A DNA stretch of 64,000 nucleotides from Streptomyces sp. NBC_00582 (GTDB lineage: Bacteria > Actinomycetota > Actinomycetes > Streptomycetales > Streptomycetaceae): NCBI RefSeq assembly GCF_036345155.1, contig NZ_CP107772.1, positions 7,812,001 to 7,876,000 on the forward strand, in the 5' to 3' direction. The notes under the pieces are model-generated. The model ran no database searches, had not been told where the DNA came from, and saw only the letters and a program-made list of their open reading frames with translations. The translations under genes and the position numbers were made by a program. Every line of letters starts with the position of its first letter. The stretch's first letter is position 1. Positions 29,371 through 40,658 of this stretch are shown piece after piece.

Positions 29371-30195
29371 GTGCCGGACCCCATGCGCCCGCCCGTCTCC
29401 CACCACCACCCCCACACGACCTCGCTGCGCGCCGACCACCGCCCCCGCGCCGCCCTCCGCACCGCCGTGGTCTGGGAGGTCCTGCAGGACGCCCTGGAGC
29501 GGCGGGTCAAGGCCACCGGCCGCGAGGTGCTGGACGTCCTCGACACCGGCGGCGGCAGCGGCAACTTCGCGGTGCCCGTCGCCCGCCTCGGCCACCGGGT
29601 CACCGTCGTCGACCCCAGCCCCAACGCGCTGTTCGCGCTGGAGCGGCGCGCCGCCGAGGCCGGCGTGGCCGACCGGGTGCGCGGCGTCCAGGGCGACGCC
29701 CACGGCCTCTTCGACGTGGTCGAGCGCGGCGGCTACGACGCCGTCCTGTGCCACGGCGTCCTGGAGTACGTCGACGACCCCGCCGAGGGCGTCCGCAACA
29801 CCGTGGCCGCCCTGCGCTCCGAGGGCGTCCTCAGCCTGCTCGCGGCCGGCCTCGGCGGAGCCGTCCTCGCGCGGGCCCTCGCCGGTCACTTCAAGGAGGC
29901 CCGGCAGGCCCTCACCGACCCGGACGGCCGCTGGGGCAGCGGCGACCCCGTGCCCCGCCGCTTCACCGCCGAGCAGCTCACCGACCTCGTGGCGGGCGCG
30001 GGCCTCGGCGTCACCGCGGTGCACGGCGTGCGGGTCTTCGCCGACCTCGTCCCCGGCGTCCTCGTGGACACCGAGCCCGGCGCCCTCGACGCCCTCCTCA
30101 GGCTCGAGGAGGCCGCCGCCGAACTCCCCGCCTTCCACTCCGTGGCCACCCAGCTCCATGTGCTCGGTGAGACGCGGGGGAGCGAGGAGGCCTGA
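29371..30195 (+). CDS. Class I SAM-dependent methyltransferase
   Basis: A 274-residue Rossmann-fold methyltransferase. Motif I is VLDVLDTGGGSGNFAVPVARLGH, motif II VTVVDPSPNALFALERR, and the motif IV region VLCHGVLEYVDDP; the C-terminal half contains a substrate-binding part. The pattern is that of the CmoM/UbiE-like group, where tRNA, quinone or small-molecule substrates occur; which applies here cannot be said. GTG 29371 follows GAGGAG by 9 nt; ATG 29383 is an alternative. The N-terminus has a His-rich stretch (SHHHPHTT). Confidence 0.83.
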   Translation: MPDPMRPPVSHHHPHTTSLRADHRPRAALRTAVVWEVLQDALERRVKATGREVLDVLDTGGGSGNFAVPVARLGHRVTVVDPSPNALFALERRAAEAGVADRVRGVQGDAHGLFDVVERGGYDAVLCHGVLEYVDDPAEGVRNTVAALRSEGVLSLLAAGLGGAVLARALAGHFKEARQALTDPDGRWGSGDPVPRRFTAEQLTDLVAGAGLGVTAVHGVRVFADLVPGVLVDTEPGALDALLRLEEAAAELPAFHSVATQLHVLGETRGSEEA

Positions 30196-30470
30196 GCGCT
30201 CCCGGACCCCGCCCGCTGATCAGGGGCTTGGCGGCACATGGAGTACGCCACAGGCCCCCCGTTCGGGCGCTGTGCGCCGTATGATCGAGGGAGACCGCCC
30301 GGCATGACGGGTCGGCCGCTGGGGAATGGAAGCCTCAGCGAGCCGGGACGCCCATGGCGGGCTCCGGTTGGCCAATTGGCGTAGAGGGGCGGGTTTCACG
30401 GGGGCGAATCCCTGCCTATCCTGAAGGGACCCCCGAGTCGCCCCGGCGACTGCACGATGAGGAGGACTCC

Positions 30471-30863
30471 GTGCCGCTCTCGGAGCACGAGCAGCGCATG
30501 CTCGAGCAGATGGAGCGAGCGCTGTACGCCGAAGATCCCAAGTTCGCGTCGGCGCTCGAGGGAAGCGGGCTGCGTACGTACACCCGGCGGCGGGTCTACC
30601 AGGCGGTCGCGGGCTTCCTCGTGGGTATCGCGCTCCTCATGGCGGGAATGGTCGCCAAGCAGGTGTGGCTCAGTGTGGTGGGCTTCCTCGTCATGCTGGG
30701 CTGTGCGGTGCTCGCCGTCACCGGCTGGCGCAAGGCCCCCAAGCCGGGCGAACGCCCCGCGGGCGGCCACCACACACGCGGCCAGGGACGGCAGAAGCGC
30801 TCGCTGATGGACCGGATCGAGCAGCGCTGGCAGCGCCGCCGAGACGAGCAGGGCGGTCACTGA
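30471..30863 (+). CDS. DUF3040 membrane protein
   Basis: A 130-residue protein of the actinobacterial DUF3040 family. The N-terminus LSEHEQRMLEQMERALYAEDPKFASAL is the family hallmark, followed by two membrane helices (AVAGFLVGIALLMAGMVA, LSVVGFLVMLGCAVLAVTGW) and a basic C-terminal tail. Its place just before the dcw region is conserved in actinobacteria, which hints at an envelope role, but no function is established. GTG 30471 follows GGAGG. Confidence 0.87.
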   Translation: MPLSEHEQRMLEQMERALYAEDPKFASALEGSGLRTYTRRRVYQAVAGFLVGIALLMAGMVAKQVWLSVVGFLVMLGCAVLAVTGWRKAPKPGERPAGGHHTRGQGRQKRSLMDRIEQRWQRRRDEQGGH

Positions 30864-30885
30864 CCGGCCTCACCCCGAGCAACGC

Positions 30886-30922
30886 TGAGGGGGTGACCAC
30901 CCACCGGGTGGTCACCCCCTCA
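30886..30922. terminator. Bidirectional terminator
   Basis: GAGGGGGTGACCACCC (30887-30902) pairs perfectly over 16 bp with 30906-30921 around a 3-nt loop; one more T-A pair closes it. It lies between the convergent DUF3040 and TgpA-like gene stops and can serve both. Confidence 0.85.
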
Positions 30923-30944
30923 AGCTTGCTCCGGGCCCATCGCC

Positions 30945-33458
30945 CTACCCGCTCTGCCGGCCGGGACGGCGGTGCAGGCTCGCCAACCGGGTCGCCAGCC
31001 GCGTGGCACGGGCCGCCCAGGACGCCTTGAGGGCCGTCCAGCGGTCGGCGAGGTCCCAGACCGCCCGCATGGCCGAGCGGGGTGCCACGACCGCCCGTAC
31101 CCGCGTGGTCCAGCCGACGCGCGCACGCAGCGCCCCCCGCACCTGGCGGACGTCCTCGGACAGCCCGGCCTCGGCCCGCGGGCGCGGAGAGAACAGCACC
31201 TGCTCCACGGCACCCGCCACCCGGTGCACCGAACCGGCCGCCGCCCCTTCCAGCTCCCCGATCCGTACGATCCGCGCCGCCGCCCGCCGGGGAGTCAGGG
31301 CGTCGTCCGGCTCGATGCCGTAGTCCCAGGCCGTGTCGACGAGCTCGCGCCAGACCGCCAGCACATACGCCACCGCGGCCTCGGCCACCTCCTGCGGCGG
31401 CTCGTCCAGCAGCACCGCCGAACCGGCGTACTGCGTCGCGAGCCCGTCCGTGCCGCCGGCCCCGGGCCGCGCACCGACCGACGCGGCCGCCGCGTGCCGG
31501 GCCGACGCCAGCCGCACCGAGCGCCGCCGCAGCCGCCACAGCATCGGCAGCATCGGCAGGGTCAGCCCCAGGGCGCCCAGCAGGATCCAGCCGGCCTTCA
31601 CATACAGCGGGGTGCCCTGGTCGCTCTGCTGCGCGTCGTCCAGCGGCAGCGCCGCACCGCAGCCGTCGAGCTTCTTGTCCTGCGCCGAGCAGGACGCGCT
31701 CGTCGACGGCGCGGCCGACGGGGCCGCCTCCGCGGACTCGGAGGACCGCGGCAGATCAGGGGTGTTCGTGTCCGAGGTGTCCGGCACCGTGTACGAAGGC
31801 GTCGTACCGCGGGTCGGGGTCGGCTCGAAGCGGGTCCAGCCCACACCCTCGAAGTACAGCTCGGGCCAGGCGTGGGCGTCCTTCAGGCTCACCGCCACCG
31901 ACCCGTCCGCCTGCGGGGAACCCGGCGCGAAGCCCACCGCGACCCGGGCCGGTATGCCGAGCGTGCGGGCCATGGCCGCCATCGCGAAGGAGAAGTGGAC
32001 GCAGAAGCCCTGCTTGTCCCGCAGGAAGCGGGCGATCGCGTCGGGTCCCGAGCCGACCTCCACGTCCGTGTCGTACTCGAAGCCGCCCGTCACCGCGAAG
32101 TAGTCCTGGAGCGCCACCGCCTTCGCGTAGTCGCTCGTCGTGCCCTTGGTGATCTCCTTGGCCTCGCGGGCCACCACCTTCGGCAGCGAGCCCGGCACCT
32201 TGGTGTACTCGTTGCGGATCGAGCTCGGTGCCTCGGGCGCCGCCTCGAGCTGCCGCGCCGTCGGCTGCACGTCGAGGCTCGTCACGTCGTACGTCTTGCC
32301 GCTGGTCTTCTGGCCGTGGTCGCCGACGAGGGTCATACCGACCGGTTCGTACCGCCAGTTGCCCTTGATCTTCACGCTGCTCGGCGGATACGGCATCGGC
32401 AGCCAGTCCTGGGCGTAGCCCTCGGCGGCCGAGATCCGGGTGGAGATCACCGCGCGCTTGACGTCGGGCCCCAGTCCGGTGGGCGTCGGGAACCCGTCCG
32501 GGACGGCGACGATGTGGCGCTTGGCCGGCTTCCACGTGGTGCCGTCGAACTCGTCCAGGGACACGATCCGCAGGTACATGTCCGACAGGTCACTGGCGTT
32601 GGTGTTGAGCGTGAGGACCGTGCGGTCCTCGTTCACGTTCAGGCTGTCGCGCAGCCCCACCACGGGGTTGATCGCGGAGACCGTGCCTCCGCCGCCGTTG
32701 CCCGAGCCCACGCCCCTCCCGGCGCCGGCCAGCAGTCCGCCCTGGATCGCCGGCAGCGGCAGCAGCGGCACCACCAGGGCCACGCCCAGCGCGGCCATGC
32801 CGATGCGCCGCCCGGTGCGCACCGGGGCCACCGCCCCCGGCTGTCCGCCCGGGGAGCGCGGGGCGCCCGCGAAGACCCGGCCCCACTGGGAGAGCCGCTC
32901 ACGGCCCTCGGTCAGCAGCAGCATCAGATAGCCGGCCGCGGCGACCAGGAACCACACCCAGTCGCCCGAACCGGTGGAGAGCCCGGCGGCCACCGAGTAC
33001 AGCGCGAGCAGCGGCAGACCGGCCGGAGCGGCGTTGCGGTAGGTCACCGCGAGGGTGTCCACCGCCAGGCCGATCACCAGCACACCGCCGACCGTCATCA
33101 GCCGGATGCCGTCGGTCAGCGGGGCGGGGATCGCGTACTGCCCGACGTCCTCGGCGCCCGCCCGGAACAGGTCCCCGAAGTGCCCGAGGGCCTGCGGGCC
33201 GGGGAGCAGCCCGAACAGGGCCTGCTCCCGCGCGAAGACCAGGGTGAGCAGCAGCAGGGAGACCAGCGCCTGGGCGGCCACCGTCAGCGGCCGGGCCAGC
33301 GGGACCCGGCGCGCGGCCGCGCCCACCCCGGACTGGATCGCCAGCAGCGCGGCCGCCTGGAGGATCCAGGTGCCCGGATCGATCAGGGGCAGCAGGGCGC
33401 ACGACGCCATCAGCGTGGCCGCCGCCGAGCACAGCGTCAGCCGAGCCCGTCCGCTCAT
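30945..33458 (-). CDS. TgpA-type transmembrane transglutaminase-like protein
   Basis: An 837-residue membrane enzyme. The N-terminal ~230 residues hold several membrane helices (DUF3488/TgpA N-terminal), followed by an extracytoplasmic transglutaminase-like domain with catalytic Cys in QGFCVHFSFAMAAMARTLGIPARVAVG, His in KDAHAWPELYFEGVGW and a following Asp/Glu region, then another helix (AGWILLGALGLTLPMLPML) and a C-terminal DUF4129-like domain. The target protein is unknown. ATG 33458 overlaps the DUF58 stop (ATGA), making a MoxR-DUF58-TgpA unit that usually acts on the envelope. Confidence 0.9.
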   Translation of the reverse strand: MSGRARLTLCSAAATLMASCALLPLIDPGTWILQAAALLAIQSGVGAAARRVPLARPLTVAAQALVSLLLLTLVFAREQALFGLLPGPQALGHFGDLFRAGAEDVGQYAIPAPLTDGIRLMTVGGVLVIGLAVDTLAVTYRNAAPAGLPLLALYSVAAGLSTGSGDWVWFLVAAAGYLMLLLTEGRERLSQWGRVFAGAPRSPGGQPGAVAPVRTGRRIGMAALGVALVVPLLPLPAIQGGLLAGAGRGVGSGNGGGGTVSAINPVVGLRDSLNVNEDRTVLTLNTNASDLSDMYLRIVSLDEFDGTTWKPAKRHIVAVPDGFPTPTGLGPDVKRAVISTRISAAEGYAQDWLPMPYPPSSVKIKGNWRYEPVGMTLVGDHGQKTSGKTYDVTSLDVQPTARQLEAAPEAPSSIRNEYTKVPGSLPKVVAREAKEITKGTTSDYAKAVALQDYFAVTGGFEYDTDVEVGSGPDAIARFLRDKQGFCVHFSFAMAAMARTLGIPARVAVGFAPGSPQADGSVAVSLKDAHAWPELYFEGVGWTRFEPTPTRGTTPSYTVPDTSDTNTPDLPRSSESAEAAPSAAPSTSASCSAQDKKLDGCGAALPLDDAQQSDQGTPLYVKAGWILLGALGLTLPMLPMLWRLRRRSVRLASARHAAAASVGARPGAGGTDGLATQYAGSAVLLDEPPQEVAEAAVAYVLAVWRELVDTAWDYGIEPDDALTPRRAAARIVRIGELEGAAAGSVHRVAGAVEQVLFSPRPRAEAGLSEDVRQVRGALRARVGWTTRVRAVVAPRSAMRAVWDLADRWTALKASWAARATRLATRLASLHRRPGRQSG

Positions 33459-34836
33459 GATCCCGCCTCCCCCGCACGCGTCCCGCCCGCCGTCACGACG
33501 CCCGCCCGCTCGCGGTCCGCCTGACGCCACAGCTCGTTCAGCGAGGTGCCGCGCGGCACGCTCAGGACGGTCCAGCCCGCCTCGCGCAGCAACCGCAGCC
33601 GCTCCTCCTGCCTGTTCATCGGATGAGCCATGCCGTTCGGTTCACGCCCCCAGGTGTCGCTGTCCAGCAGGAAGGCGACCGCGCCTCCGCTGCGCTGACG
33701 CATCTTCGCGGCGATCGCCGCCTGTTCCTCGTCGATGTCGCCGAAGAACGCCACCAGCAGCCCCTCGTTGCCGCTGCGCAGCACGTCGTAGGCGCGGGAC
33801 AGGCTCGCGCCGTCGGAGTGGTCGACGACGGCGAGGGTGTCCATCATCAGCCCGGCCGCGTCCGCGGACTCCTGGCTGGCCCCGGCGAAGCCCTCGGCGC
33901 CCTCGCCGGGCACCGAGGTGCCGGTGTCCGTCAGCAGCCGTACCGAGAAGCCCCGCTCCAGCATGTGCACCAGCACGGACGCGGCGCCCGAGACCGCCCA
34001 TTCGAAGGCGGAGTCGGGGCCGGCGCCGGCGTAGGCCCCGTCCCGGGTGTCCAGGAGCACCGTGCAGCGGGCCCGCTGGGGCTGCTCCTCGCGGCGCACC
34101 ATCAGCTCGCCGTAGCGGGCGGTCGAACGCCAGTGCACCCGGCGCAGGTCGTCTCCGTAGCGGTAGCCGCGCGGGATCACGTCGTCCTCGCCGGCCAGCG
34201 CCAGCGAGCGCTGCCGTCCGTCGCCGTACCCCTTGGCCTCGCCGCTCAGCCGCACCGGCGGCAGCGCCTCCACCTTGGGGATCACCGTCAGCGTGTCGTA
34301 CGTCGAGAAGGACCGGGTCAGTTCGCACATGCCGAACGGGTCGCTCAGCCGCAGCTGGAGCGGGCCGAGCGGATAGCGGCCGCGCAGATCCGAGCGGACC
34401 CGGTACGACACCTCGCGCCGGCCGCCCGCCTCCACCCGGTCCAGGACGAACCGGGGGCGCGGGCCGAGGACGTAGGGCACCTTGTCCTGGAGCATCAGCA
34501 GGCCGGTGGGCAGCCGGGAGACGTTGTCCATCCGCAGGTGGACGCGGGCCTCGCTGCCGGCCGGCACACGCGCGGGGGCCAGCCGCCGGCTGCCGGCGAC
34601 CCGGTAGCGGGTGCGGTAGACGACGGCCGCGCAGATCAGCGGCAGCGCGGCCAGCAGCAGCCCGACCCGCAGCAGGTTGGGCTGCCCGAGCACATAGGCG
34701 CAGACCGCGGCGGCGACGCCGGCCGCCAGGAAGGAGCGCCCGCGGGTGGTCAGACCGGCCAGGGCGGTCCGGGCGCCGCTCCGGTCGGCTCCGGCTCCCT
34801 GGGGCTGTCCGGGCTGCCCGGTCCCCCCGGTGGTCA

Positions 34837-34837
<1 letters not shown>
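33455..34837 (-). CDS. DUF58 domain protein (MoxR-associated, vWA-like)
   Basis: A 460-residue protein. Two membrane helices lie near residues 35-75, then a beta-rich region, then the DUF58 core with the diagnostic PRGYRYGDDLRRVHWRSTARYGELMVRREE, and a vWA-like C-terminal half (CTVLLDTRDGAY). DUF58 proteins pair with MoxR AAA ATPases as chaperone or metal-insertion systems. The start at 34837 overlaps the MoxR stop by one base and the stop overlaps the transglutaminase start, so the three are coupled. Confidence 0.9.
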
Positions 34838-35874
<1,037 letters not shown>

Positions 35875-36122
35875 CCGGCCCTCCTCGGCCCTTACATTCC
35901 TCCGGGCCGACGCTCTTCACCGCGGACCGGCCCACCCCGAATCACGTGCGCCACCCGTGAAATGTTCGGCGGGCGTCACAAACGCATTCTTGCTGCCGTT
36001 ACCGATTCGTGTCACTCGCCTGTGGACAACTGCCCGCGATATGTCGGTTCTATGGCCTTTTGGGTGCCACGCGGAGAGAAATCAACAGCCAATCGACAGC
36101 GAACACGCAACGGTGCGAGCGC

Positions 36123-36668
36123 TCAGGCGGGGTCGATCTCGCGCAGCAGACCCGTCTTCACGTCGAACACGAACCCGCGGACGTCGTCGGCGTGCAGCAG
36201 GAACGGAGAGGTCCGCACCCGCTGCATGGACTGCCGCACGTCCTGGTCCACGTCCCGGAACGCCTCCACGGCCCAGGCCGGACGCTGGCCGACCTCCATC
36301 TCCAGGTCGGTGCGGAAGTCCTCGGTGATCGCCTCCAGGCCGCAGCCCGTGTGGTGGATCAGCACGATGCTGCGCGTGCCGAGCTTGCGCTGGCTGATGG
36401 TGAGCGAACGGATCACGTCGTCGGTGACCACACCGCCCGCGTTGCGGATCGTGTGACAGTCGCCCAGCTCCAGGCCGAGCGCCGCGTGCAGGTCGAGACG
36501 GGCGTCCATGCAGGCCACGATCGCCACGTGCAGGACGGGCCGGGCGTCCATGCCCGGATCGGTGAAGGCGGCGGCGTACCGCTCGTTCGCGTCGACGAGA
36601 CGGTCGGTCACCGTGCCGCCGCGTATGGCGCCTTCGGACTCTGTGGGTACGGATGCGGAAGTCGTCAT
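36123..36668 (-). CDS. Beta-carbonic anhydrase
   Basis: A ~181-residue beta-class carbonic anhydrase interconverting CO2 and bicarbonate in the cytoplasm. The Zn ligands are in ACMDARLD (Cys with the Asp-Arg dyad) and HHTGCG (His and Cys). The family is short in actinobacteria, matching this length. I chose ATG 36668; ATG 36674 is in frame and neither has a clear ribosome binding site. A perfect dyad ACCTCAC-GTTT-GTGAGGT lies upstream at 36733-36750 and may bind a regulator. Confidence 0.88.
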   Translation of the reverse strand: MTTSASVPTESEGAIRGGTVTDRLVDANERYAAAFTDPGMDARPVLHVAIVACMDARLDLHAALGLELGDCHTIRNAGGVVTDDVIRSLTISQRKLGTRSIVLIHHTGCGLEAITEDFRTDLEMEVGQRPAWAVEAFRDVDQDVRQSMQRVRTSPFLLHADDVRGFVFDVKTGLLREIDPA

Positions 36669-36732
36669 AACCATGACGGTACTGGTCACAGGCATCGCGG
36701 TCCTGTTGTGAGAAGGGAAAAAGAGCGTCATC

Positions 36733-36750
36733 ACCTCACGTTTGTGAGGT
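36733..36750. promoter_or_regulatory. Perfect dyad upstream of carbonic anhydrase
   Basis: ACCTCAC-GTTT-GTGAGGT: 7-bp perfect arms with a 4-bp centre, about 65 bp before the carbonic anhydrase start. An operator or a small hairpin; the regulator is unknown. Confidence 0.4.
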
Positions 36751-36845
36751 AAGCCACAGGGGTGAGGCTGGATCGCCCGACCGGGTGATTTCCACCGCTC
36801 CACCGCTTCACGGCCGCGCCCGGCCGCCACGCGCAGGCCGGTTGA

Positions 36846-36873
36846 TTGACCGCGCGACACCGTGGACTAAAGT
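36846..36873 (+). promoter_or_regulatory. Probable promoter of the dcw cluster
   Basis: TTGACC (36846-36851), a 16-bp spacer and TAAAGT (36868-36873) resemble the HrdB/sigma-70 consensus. It would start a ~140-nt leader before rsmH. Confidence 0.5.
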
Positions 36874-37016
36874 GACGCGAAGCGGGAGGCGGCGGTCTCG
36901 ACGGCGATCTCCCCGCTGGACTGACTTCCCCGCGTGCCGCGGCAGGCCTTCCCCACACGAGAGGGCGGGGACCGGCGGTGCGTGTTTCCCGCCGGATCTG
37001 AGAGGGCCCAGAGTCA

Positions 37017-38018
37017 ATGGGGCGCGAAGCGCATTCGAATGAGGGTGGTGGCGGGCGAGGGGTGGGACAAAGCCGACACGTCCCGGTGATGCTCCAGCGG
37101 TGCCTGGACCTGCTGGCCCCCGCCCTGCAGCGGCCCGGAGCGGTCGTCGTCGACTGCACCCTCGGCCTCGGCGGCCACAGCGAGGCCCTGCTCACGCGGT
37201 TCCCCGAGGTCCGGCTCGTCGCCCTCGACCGCGACAAGGAGGCCCTGCGGCTCTCCGGCGAGCGGCTCGCCCCCTTCGGTGAGCGCGCCACCCTCGTGCA
37301 CGCGGTCTACGACGAGCTCCCCGACGTACTCGACCGGCTCGGCCTCCCGCACGTCCAGGGCGTCCTGTTCGACCTCGGCGTGTCGTCCATGCAGCTCGAC
37401 GAGGCCGACCGCGGCTTCGCCTACGCCCAGGACGCCCCGCTCGACATGCGCATGGACCAGACGACCGGCATCAGCGCCGCCGACGTCCTCAACACCTACC
37501 CGCCCGGCGAGCTGGTGCGGATCCTGCGCGCCTACGGCGAGGAGAAGCAGGCCAAGCGGATCGTCTCCGCGATCGTCCGCGAGCGCGACAAGGAGCCCTT
37601 CACCAACAGCGCCCGCCTCGTCGAACTGATCCGCGGCGCCCTGCCGCAGGCCGCCATGCGCACCGGCGGCAACCCGGCCAAGCGCACCTTCCAGGCCCTG
37701 CGCATCGAGGTCAACGGCGAGCTGTCGGTGCTGGAGCGGGCGATCCCGGCCGCCGTCGAGGCGATCGGCGTGGGGGGACGGATCGCCGTACTGTCGTACC
37801 ACTCCCTGGAGGACCGGCTGGTCAAGCAGGTGTTCGCGGCCGGCGCCGCCACCACCGCGCCACCCGGACTGCCCGTCGTCCCCGAGCGCTACCAGCCCCG
37901 GCTCAAGCTGCTGACCCGCGGTGCCGAACTTCCCACCGAGGAAGAGGTCGCCGAGAACCGGCGCGCGGCCCCGGCCCGGCTGCGCGGGGTCGAACGCATC
38001 AGGGAGTCCATCGAATGA
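37017..38018 (+). CDS. rsmH: 16S rRNA (cytosine-1402 N4) methyltransferase
   Basis: A 333-residue RsmH/MraW enzyme methylating C1402 of 16S rRNA. The protein shows [13 protein letters not shown], the SAM motif [48 protein letters not shown] and [15 protein letters not shown], all hallmarks of the family. It is the first gene of the dcw cluster; mraZ is missing. The ~20 residues before the conserved domain are Gly-rich; a later start is possible. Confidence 0.95.
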   Translation: MGREAHSNEGGGGRGVGQSRHVPVMLQRCLDLLAPALQRPGAVVVDCTLGLGGHSEALLTRFPEVRLVALDRDKEALRLSGERLAPFGERATLVHAVYDELPDVLDRLGLPHVQGVLFDLGVSSMQLDEADRGFAYAQDAPLDMRMDQTTGISAADVLNTYPPGELVRILRAYGEEKQAKRIVSAIVRERDKEPFTNSARLVELIRGALPQAAMRTGGNPAKRTFQALRIEVNGELSVLERAIPAAVEAIGVGGRIAVLSYHSLEDRLVKQVFAAGAATTAPPGLPVVPERYQPRLKLLTRGAELPTEEEVAENRRAAPARLRGVERIRESIE

Positions 38019-38064
38019 GGGCGCGGCGGGCGAAGGTCGGAACACCGGACTCGGGGGAGGGCGA

Positions 38065-38628
38065 GTGAGCGGGAAACCCGAACTCAAGGGGAGGGCCGCC
38101 CGGCTCGCCCGACTGTTCCCCGCAGGACCGCGCCAGGCGGCCCGCACCCCCTTCGTCCTCCTCGTCGTCCTCCTCCTCGGCGGCGGCCTCATCGGGCTGC
38201 TCGTGCTGAACTCCGCGCTCAGCGAGGGCTCGTTCAAGATGGACGACCTCCAGAAGGACACCAAGAACCTCACCGACGAGGAACAGGCGCTCCAGCGCGA
38301 CATCGACTCCTACTCCGCCCCGGACGCCCTCCAGCGCCGCGCCCGTGAACTCGGCATGGTTCCCGGCGGCGACCCCGCCTTCCTGGACCCGGACGGCAGC
38401 GTCAAGGGCGTCCCCTCGGCCGCGGCCCAGCAGTCCGCGCAGGGCGCCGCCGACGTCGTACGGCCGCCCGAGGCGATGACGCTCTCCCAGACGATCGCGT
38501 CGCCCTCGTCGCAACCGTCGCCGCAGCCGTCGGCGTCGTCGCAGTCGGCGGCCCTTCCCGGCGGCGCTCCCGCGCGGAGCGCGGCGCCGGCTCCGACCGC
38601 AGCCCTTCCCACGACCCCCGGCAGGTGA
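38065..38628 (+). CDS. ftsL: Cell division protein FtsL-like
   Basis: A 187-residue bitopic protein between rsmH and ftsI, the usual ftsL site. A basic cytoplasmic N-terminus is followed by one membrane helix (PFVLLVVLLLGGGLIGLLVLN) and a coiled-coil stretch (LQKDTKNLTDEEQALQRDIDSYSAPDALQRRARELGMVP), then a Ser/Pro/Ala-rich tail. FtsL binds DivIC/FtsB and helps recruit FtsI and FtsW. Sequence is weakly conserved, so identity rests on topology and position. GTG 38065 follows GGGGGAGGG. Confidence 0.87.
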   Translation: MSGKPELKGRAARLARLFPAGPRQAARTPFVLLVVLLLGGGLIGLLVLNSALSEGSFKMDDLQKDTKNLTDEEQALQRDIDSYSAPDALQRRARELGMVPGGDPAFLDPDGSVKGVPSAAAQQSAQGAADVVRPPEAMTLSQTIASPSSQPSPQPSASSQSAALPGGAPARSAAPAPTAALPTTPGR

Positions 38629-40598
38629 CGGAAGTGACCGACAGGGAACCGCCCCGCCGCCGGGTGCCCGGCCCCGCCCGGCCCTCCCGCCCCGCCTCCG
38701 CCCGGCGGCGGCCGGGCCCCGGCGCCCGCCCGGCCCGCCGTCCGGCCACCCCGCGCCCCCCGGCCCCGCGCTCCATCCGGCTCGGCAGCCCCCGCCCCCG
38801 GCTGCGCATGGTCGGTCTCGCCCTGACCCTGGTGATGGCCGCCTTCGTCGTCCGCCTCCTCCAGGTCCAGGCCGTCGACGCCAGTACCTACGCGGCCAAG
38901 GCCGACCGCAACCGTTACGTCGGCCAGGTCCTGGCCGCCGAGCGCGGCGAGATCACCGACCGCAGCGGGATCGCCCTCGCCAGCAGCGAGGACGCGTACG
39001 ACATCACCGCCGACCCCACGATGTTCAACCGCGAGAACCTGAAGATCGACGACGGCCCCGAGCAGGCCGCCGCGCTGCTCGCGCCGATCCTCGGCCAGGA
39101 GCAGTCCACGCTCGTCAGGAAGCTGCGGCCCGCGGACACCACCTCGCAGTACGCGCTGCTCGCCGTCCGGCAGACCCCGGCGGTCTGGAAGCAGATCAAG
39201 GACCTGAGGTCCGCCCTCGTGGCCAAGGCGAGCTCGGACGCCACCACCGTCAACGTCCTGGCCGGCCTGTTCGCCGTCCCCAGCAGCAAGCGCGTGTACC
39301 CCAACGGCGACCTCGCCGCCTCCGTGCTGGGCTGGGTCAACGCCGAGGGCAAGGGCGGCGGCGGCATCGAGCAGGAGCTGAACGGGACCCTGGCCGGCAA
39401 GGACGGCAAGATCCGCTACGCCCAGTCCGGCGGCCGTCTCGTGCCCACCGCCGGCGGCGCGACCGAGACCCCGGCCGTGCCCGGCTCCGACGTCGAGCTG
39501 ACGATCGACCGGGACATCCAGTGGGCCGCCCAGAACGCCATCACCGAGCAGGTCGCGGCGTCCAAGGCGGACCGCGGCTACGTCGTCGTCCAGGACACCC
39601 GCACCGGCGAGATCCTCGCCATGGCCAACTCGCCCGGCTTCGACCCCAACGACCTCACCACGGCGAACCCCGACGCCCTCGGCAACGCCGCTCTCCAGGA
39701 CGCCTACGAGCCCGGCTCCACGGCCAAGATCATGTCGATGGCGGCCGTCCTCGAGGAGAACGTGGCCACCCCGCTCACTCATGTCGTCGTCCCGAACCGG
39801 CTGCACCGCGGCGACCGGCTCTTCAAGGACGACATCGACCACGAGACGTGGAACCTCACGCTCAACGGCGTGCTCGCCAAGTCCAGCAACATCGGCACGA
39901 TCCTGGCCACCGGCCAGCTCGGCAAGACCCAGGCCGAGTCGAACCGCGTCCTTTACTCCTACCTCCGCAAGTTCGGCCTGGGCAGCTACAGCGGCCTCGA
40001 CTTCCCGGGCGAGACCAAGGGCATCCTCGCCCCGCCGGACGACTGGTCGACCTCGCAGCAGTACACGATCCCTTTCGGACAGGGCGTGTCCCTCAACGCG
40101 CTCCAGGCCGCCTCCGTCTACTCGACGATCGCCAACGGCGGCGTACGGATCGAGCCGACCCTGGTGCGCGGCACCCAGGGCCCCGACGGCCGCTTCACCC
40201 CCGCCTCCGCACCCAAGAAGAACAGGGTCGTCAGCGAGAAGACGGCGAAGAGCCTCGCCCAGATGCTGGAGTCGGTCGTGGACGACCAGGAGGGCACCGG
40301 CACCAAGGCGCGTATCCCCGGCTACCGCGTCGCGGGCAAGACCGGCACCGCGAACCGCGTGGATCCGGCCACCGGCAAGTACAAGGGATACACCTCCTCC
40401 TTCGCCGGATTCGCCCCCGCCGACAAGCCCCGGATCACTGTCTACTGCGCCATTCAGAACGCCACCCAGGGCAGCTACTTCGGCGGCCAGATCTGCGGAC
40501 CGGTGTTCAAGCAGGTCATGGAGTTCGCCCTGAAGACCCTCCAGATCCCGCCCACCGGGGCGAAGGCCGCCAAGCTGCCCGTCACCTTCACCCCCTGA
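38625..40598 (+). CDS. ftsI: Septal transpeptidase FtsI (PBP3)
   Basis: A 657-residue class B penicillin-binding protein. A long Arg/Pro-rich cytoplasmic tail (residues 1-62) precedes the membrane anchor (MVGLALTLVMAAFVVRLLQ), a dimerisation domain, and the transpeptidase with STAK at 365-368, SSN at 420-422 and KTG at 572-574. It cross-links septal peptidoglycan with FtsW. GTG 38625 overlaps the ftsL stop (GTGA); GTG 38634 is an alternative. Confidence 0.95.
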   Translation: MTEVTDREPPRRRVPGPARPSRPASARRRPGPGARPARRPATPRPPAPRSIRLGSPRPRLRMVGLALTLVMAAFVVRLLQVQAVDASTYAAKADRNRYVGQVLAAERGEITDRSGIALASSEDAYDITADPTMFNRENLKIDDGPEQAAALLAPILGQEQSTLVRKLRPADTTSQYALLAVRQTPAVWKQIKDLRSALVAKASSDATTVNVLAGLFAVPSSKRVYPNGDLAASVLGWVNAEGKGGGGIEQELNGTLAGKDGKIRYAQSGGRLVPTAGGATETPAVPGSDVELTIDRDIQWAAQNAITEQVAASKADRGYVVVQDTRTGEILAMANSPGFDPNDLTTANPDALGNAALQDAYEPGSTAKIMSMAAVLEENVATPLTHVVVPNRLHRGDRLFKDDIDHETWNLTLNGVLAKSSNIGTILATGQLGKTQAESNRVLYSYLRKFGLGSYSGLDFPGETKGILAPPDDWSTSQQYTIPFGQGVSLNALQAASVYSTIANGGVRIEPTLVRGTQGPDGRFTPASAPKKNRVVSEKTAKSLAQMLESVVDDQEGTGTKARIPGYRVAGKTGTANRVDPATGKYKGYTSSFAGFAPADKPRITVYCAIQNATQGSYFGGQICGPVFKQVMEFALKTLQIPPTGAKAAKLPVTFTP

Positions 40599-40658
40599 CC
40601 CCCGCCCGCCCGGCCCCGACCACCGCTGTTCAGCGCCGAACCAGCCAGGAACCGACCC

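Larger units (their letters stand above)
36669..37016. other. Divergent promoter region, carbonic anhydrase / rsmH
   Basis: About 350 bp without a gene. It contains the perfect 18-bp dyad at 36733-36750 on the carbonic anhydrase side and a sigma-70-like promoter (TTGACC, 16 bp, TAAAGT; 36846-36873) reading toward rsmH. mraZ, which starts dcw clusters in many bacteria, is not present here. Confidence 0.65.
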